Translations under genes and position numbers: made by a program
Part shown: one piece after another, positions 7,216-9,565 of the stretch
Position numbering within the stretch: position 1 is the stretch's first letter
How the letters are laid out: each line of letters starts with the position of its first letter
The notes under the pieces: generated by a model
Told to the model about the DNA's origin: nothing
The model's input: only the letters and a program-made list of their open reading frames with translations
Database searches by the model: none
Assembly: GCA_002431395.1 (NCBI GenBank)
Contig: DJEU01000052.1
Span: forward strand, 1 to 9,565
Origin: Lachnoclostridium sp. UBA5890
GTDB taxonomy: Bacteria > Bacillota > Clostridia > Lachnospirales > Lachnospiraceae
Direction: 5' to 3'
Length of the DNA: 9,565 bases

Positions 7216-8082
7216 TTATGTGTTTAAGTTATTATTTTTTACATTTTTATTGGCTTTCTGATATTCTCGCGGAGACATCTGAAATGTCTTTTTGAAATTT
7301 TGGTAAAAACACTGTCTGGACTTCATCCCAATCATATGATCGATTTCACCAATTGGCATATCTGTATTCGTTAAAAACATCGCTGCCTTTTCCATTCTTA
7401 TTTTCATAAGATAATTCCATAGAGTCTCCTTTTCATATATTTTGAAGATTCTCTGAAGATAAATTTTATTCACTCCAACATAGTCCGCAATATCCTCGAT
7501 GGATTCAATTTCATAAAAATGGTACATCATATACATTTTTGCTTTCGAGACATATTCAGCCGTCTGGTGATCCTGATTTTGAACCATCCGCGCCATATCG
7601 ATCAAAATCTTATTGCACTCCATCTGCATATAAGCCAAATTTCTCTCCCCACTTAACTCCGCGGATATGGCACGCAGCGTTTTAAAAATAGGATGTCCGT
7701 CTTTAATCACAACATAATCATCGAACTCCTGCAAAAACATCTTTACATCATCATATGCTTCCATCAAACTCCTAAGCGTCACATATCCCGGTTTCTCAGG
7801 CAATGCACCACATGCCATCCCCAAGATCAAGCACGGCTCCTCTGAAGTAAACACCAGCTTATGCGGCAGCGCACTATTTATCAAAAGCAGATTTCTTTTT
7901 TTTAATTTGATGCATTCCTTTTCAACATAATATTCACATTCCCCACTCGTCACATAATTCAACTCAAAGCCGCCATAAGAGTGCATATGATAGTCCATTT
8001 CATAATTTTTCCAGTTTGTAAAATATACATCTTCCGGGACAAGACACCCGTCCGGATTAAACGTATCCATATACTTTCCCAT
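7216..8082 (-). CDS. AraC-family transcriptional regulator with cupin sensor domain
   Basis: Predicted 288-residue DNA-binding regulator. The N-terminal AraC-type cupin (about 15-95) includes H32 and H34 in YHMHSYGGFELNYV, GECEYYVE, and the INSALPHKL segment that usually lines the ligand pocket. A helical linker follows. The C-terminal tandem HTH of AraC/XylS proteins is clear: SIEDIADYVGVNKIYLQRIFK (194-214) and PIGEIDHMIGMKSRQCFYQN (243-262), ending with the signature MSPREYQK. The ATG at 8082 has GGAGG 7 bases upstream. The gene ends 80 bp before the hydrolase start on the same strand with no terminator between, so read-through is possible although the hydrolase has its own promoter. By context it probably senses a sugar and activates the hydrolase; this is inference. 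The miniature element copy 2 is inserted just upstream of its promoter. Confidence 0.9.
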   Translation of the reverse strand: MGKYMDTFNPDGCLVPEDVYFTNWKNYEMDYHMHSYGGFELNYVTSGECEYYVEKECIKLKKRNLLLINSALPHKLVFTSEEPCLILGMACGALPEKPGYVTLRSLMEAYDDVKMFLQEFDDYVVIKDGHPIFKTLRAISAELSGERNLAYMQMECNKILIDMARMVQNQDHQTAEYVSKAKMYMMYHFYEIESIEDIADYVGVNKIYLQRIFKIYEKETLWNYLMKIRMEKAAMFLTNTDMPIGEIDHMIGMKSRQCFYQNFKKTFQMSPREYQKANKNVKNNNLNT

Positions 8083-8135
8083 AATTCATCCTCCGATTTA
8101 CTCTTGCTTTTCCTTTTCCATGCTACTATACTATT

Positions 8136-8165
8136 ACTATAGCATTTATAAATGACTTTTGTCAA
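8136..8165 (-). promoter_or_regulatory. Promoter of the AraC-family gene with overlapping palindromes
   Basis: Minus strand: perfect -35 TTGACA (complement of 8160-8165), 18-bp spacer, -10 TATAGT (complement of 8136-8141). Two inverted repeats overlap the core: CATTTATAAATG (8143-8154) fills the spacer and TGAC-TTTT-GTCA (8153-8164) covers the -35. They could be operators for autoregulation or for another repressor. The leader to the ATG is about 47 bases. Confidence 0.65.
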
Positions 8166-8180
8166 AATCATTGTAACTAT

Positions 8181-8374
8181 GTAACTATTCAGGATCAATG
8201 TATGAAAATCAATGAATCGTCGTGCTTGCACGTAAGAGACTTTGATTTCCATACATTTAGATCCTAATAGGGCTCCCCTCCCCATATGAACATTTTTAGC
8301 CTTATCAAAGGCGAGAAAGAACACGAAGTGTTCGAAATGCGAATGTATGGGGGCGGGGTGTCCTGAATAGTTAC
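8181..8374 (-). mobile_element. Miniature inverted-repeat element, copy 2 (194 bp, inverted)
   Basis: Reverse-complement copy of the element at 729-920, with the same ends (GTAACTATTCAGG at 8181, CCTGAATAGTTAC ending at 8374) and an exact 8-bp duplication GTAACTAT at 8173-8180 and 8375-8382. The long hairpin arms are retained (8197-8212 with 8242-8257, one mismatch). The small hairpin GCCTT-loop-AAGGC keeps its stem while the loop differs (TGAT here, TAGC in copy 1, in element orientation). The C-rich and G-rich arms differ in sequence from copy 1 but remain largely complementary. It fills most of the 325-bp divergent gap between the AraC gene and the metallohydrolase gene; nothing coding is seen there. 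Confidence 0.9.
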
Positions 8375-8407
8375 GTAACTATCATTATAAAGAAAGAAGG
8401 CTCTTTT

Positions 8408-9520
8408 ATGAATCCATCCAACCAATGCAAAACCGGAAATCACATTCCTTTTATTTTTATCCTGTTTTTGGCTTTATTTTCCATCTCTTTATCTCCAGAT
8501 AATGTAAATGCTAAGGCGTTAAAAAATGCAACATTTGCTTATCTCGATGTCGCTCAGGGAAATGCCGAATTGATAAAAATAGGAAATCAGGCGGTTTTGA
8601 TCGACACCGGGAAGCACAGCGAATATGGCACTTTGCAGTCCCAGTTGAAAACACTTGGCGTAAAAAACATTTCCACGCTCGTCGTGACACACCCCGACGC
8701 CGACCATATGGAAAGTGCGGATGATGTGATTGCCGATTATCATGTAAAGAAAATCATTCTGCCGCAGATTGCTTCTACGACACAATGTTACAAACGGATG
8801 ATATCTGCGATTTCAAAATATAAAGTAAAAATGATTCATCCACGGACCGGCTCCACCCTGAAACTGGCACCTTCCTGCAAAGGCACCGTTCTTTCTGCCG
8901 ATGCAAGCAGTTCGGATACCAACGAAGCCAGTATCGTCATGCGTGTCACCTACGGCAGCCGCTCCTTTCTCTATATGGGCGATGCGACCGCCCGTGTCGA
9001 AAATACGATCCTTGCTTCCGGAAAAGCGGTTGCTTCGGACATTTATCTGCTTTCGCATCACGGCTCCGATACCGCAAACGGCGTCCTTTTCGTAAAAAAG
9101 GCATTGGCTTCCAAATACAAGACCGCGATTATTTCAGTTGGAAAAAATAACAGCTATGGCCACCCCGTCGCCAATGTTGTCCGCCGTGCAAAAACATACG
9201 CCAAAGCATTGTATCGAACCGATCAAAAAGGGTGTATTATCGCTACGACAAATGGAGAAAAAATACAGATCAAATTCAAAAAAGTAACGCATTCCGGCAG
9301 TTCCTACAGCCACTCCTCGTACCGTTCTTCCGGAACCTCAAAATCCTCTTCCGCGAATTCTTCGTCGGTTAAGAATGTAAGCAAAGTTGTTTATATTACA
9401 AAAACCGGTACAAAATACCATACAAAAAACTGCCGCTACTTACGTAGCAGCAGTATTAAAACGACATTAAGCAATGCCAAAAGCAAAGGGCTGACCCCTT
9501 GTTCGGTCTGCAATCCTTAA
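8408..9520 (+). CDS. Secreted ComEC-like metallo-beta-lactamase-fold hydrolase with C-terminal Cys domain
   Basis: Predicted 370-residue exported protein. Residues 1-36 are a signal peptide with hydrophobic core 13-30 and likely cleavage after NVNA. The mature part is a metallo-beta-lactamase fold of the type found at the C terminus of ComEC/Rec2: YLDVAQGNAELI (45-56; ComEC usually has QGD, here QGN), LIDTG (64-68), metal-binding THPDADHM (H95, D97, D99, H100), NEASIVMRV, LYMGDAT (D192), LLSHHGS (H217), and SYGHP (H252). A Ser-rich linker (296-321) leads to a small tail (about 326-370) with YHTKNCRYL and GLTPCSVCNP, where H338, C342, C365 and C368 could bind a metal. Free-standing secreted ComEC-like proteins are common in Firmicutes; an extracellular nuclease or phosphodiesterase role is plausible but unproven, and no competence genes are nearby. 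AGAAGG lies 7 bases before the ATG. Miniature elements abut both sides of the gene. Confidence 0.85.
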   Translation: MNPSNQCKTGNHIPFIFILFLALFSISLSPDNVNAKALKNATFAYLDVAQGNAELIKIGNQAVLIDTGKHSEYGTLQSQLKTLGVKNISTLVVTHPDADHMESADDVIADYHVKKIILPQIASTTQCYKRMISAISKYKVKMIHPRTGSTLKLAPSCKGTVLSADASSSDTNEASIVMRVTYGSRSFLYMGDATARVENTILASGKAVASDIYLLSHHGSDTANGVLFVKKALASKYKTAIISVGKNNSYGHPVANVVRRAKTYAKALYRTDQKGCIIATTNGEKIQIKFKKVTHSGSSYSHSSYRSSGTSKSSSANSSSVKNVSKVVYITKTGTKYHTKNCRYLRSSSIKTTLSNAKSKGLTPCSVCNP

Positions 9521-9522
9521 TT

Positions 9523-9565
9523 GTAACTATTCAGGCTCCCCCCTCCCACACATTCGCATTTCGAA
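9523..9565 (+). mobile_element. Miniature inverted-repeat element, copy 3 (partial, cut by window end)
   Basis: The last 43 bases begin with GTAACTATTCAGG and follow copy 1 closely through the C-rich arm and the segment ACATTCGCATTTCGAA, in the same orientation as copy 1. The preceding 8 bases (9515-9522, CCTTAATT) would be the target duplication and include the stop codon of the metallohydrolase gene. The far end and second duplication lie outside the window. Its hairpins may serve as the 3' end of the upstream transcript. Confidence 0.85.

Noticed and set aside
7194..7226. Hairpin AACTT...AAGTT at the end of the AraC gene as a terminator
   Set aside because: Only five pairs, a long loop and no T-run on the transcribed strand.
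8363..8391. Hybrid promoter with -35 in the element end (CTGAAT) and -10 TATAAA for the metallohydrolase
   Set aside because: The start of transcription would fall at about 8398, inside the ribosome site at 8395-8400, and the -35 match is poor.
8173..9565. Composite transposon carrying the metallohydrolase gene between copies 2 and 3
   Set aside because: Copy 2 has its own exact duplication on both sides, so it inserted alone; a composite would share one duplication at the outer ends.

Overview
The window looks like a low-to-moderate GC Firmicute chromosome, most likely a gut Lachnospiraceae or related Clostridia. This rests on strong AGGAGG-type ribosome sites, the protein families present (Rpn-like PD-(D/E)XK nuclease, FliB-type lysine-N-methylase, C_GCAxxG_C_C redox protein, secreted ComEC-like beta-lactamase-fold protein), and a lysine-rich Fn3-like tail on the secreted glycosidase. 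The taxonomy is inference; there is no rRNA or housekeeping marker.

Layout, left to right. (1) A PD-(D/E)XK nuclease/transposase-like gene on the minus strand (18-704) stops earlier than its family usually does. (2) A 192-bp miniature inverted-repeat element (729-920) with an exact 8-bp target duplication sits just upstream of that gene. (3) A control region (about 930-1141) with a pair of LytTR-like direct repeats and two candidate promoters precedes fliB (1142-2218, plus strand). (4) Convergent to fliB is a minus-strand operon, read cupin (3791-3462), short-chain dehydrogenase (3440-2673), C_GCAxxG_C_C protein (2647-2252). (5) A 1060-residue secreted glycoside hydrolase of GH39-like clan A type with two CBM35-like modules (7135-3953, minus) ends in a clear intrinsic terminator. 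(6) Immediately upstream on the same strand is an AraC-family regulator (8082-7216), the probable controller of the hydrolase. (7) A second copy of the miniature element (8181-8374, 194 bp, inverted relative to the first, again with a perfect 8-bp duplication) lies between the AraC promoter and a secreted ComEC-like metallohydrolase (8408-9520, plus). (8) A third copy starts 2 bp after that gene's stop codon and runs off the window.

Functionally, the AraC/hydrolase pair looks like a small polysaccharide-use module: sugar sensing by a cupin-AraC regulator and extracellular attack by a multi-domain glycosidase. The cupin/dehydrogenase/redox operon looks metabolic or stress related, without a known substrate.

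The most striking non-coding feature is the family of miniature elements. All three copies share the GTAACTATTCAG end, the two complete copies have exact 8-bp duplications, and all are heavily self-complementary. They occupy intergenic control positions next to three of the seven genes. I see no CRISPR array, tRNA or rRNA, and no clearly new defence or biosynthetic system.
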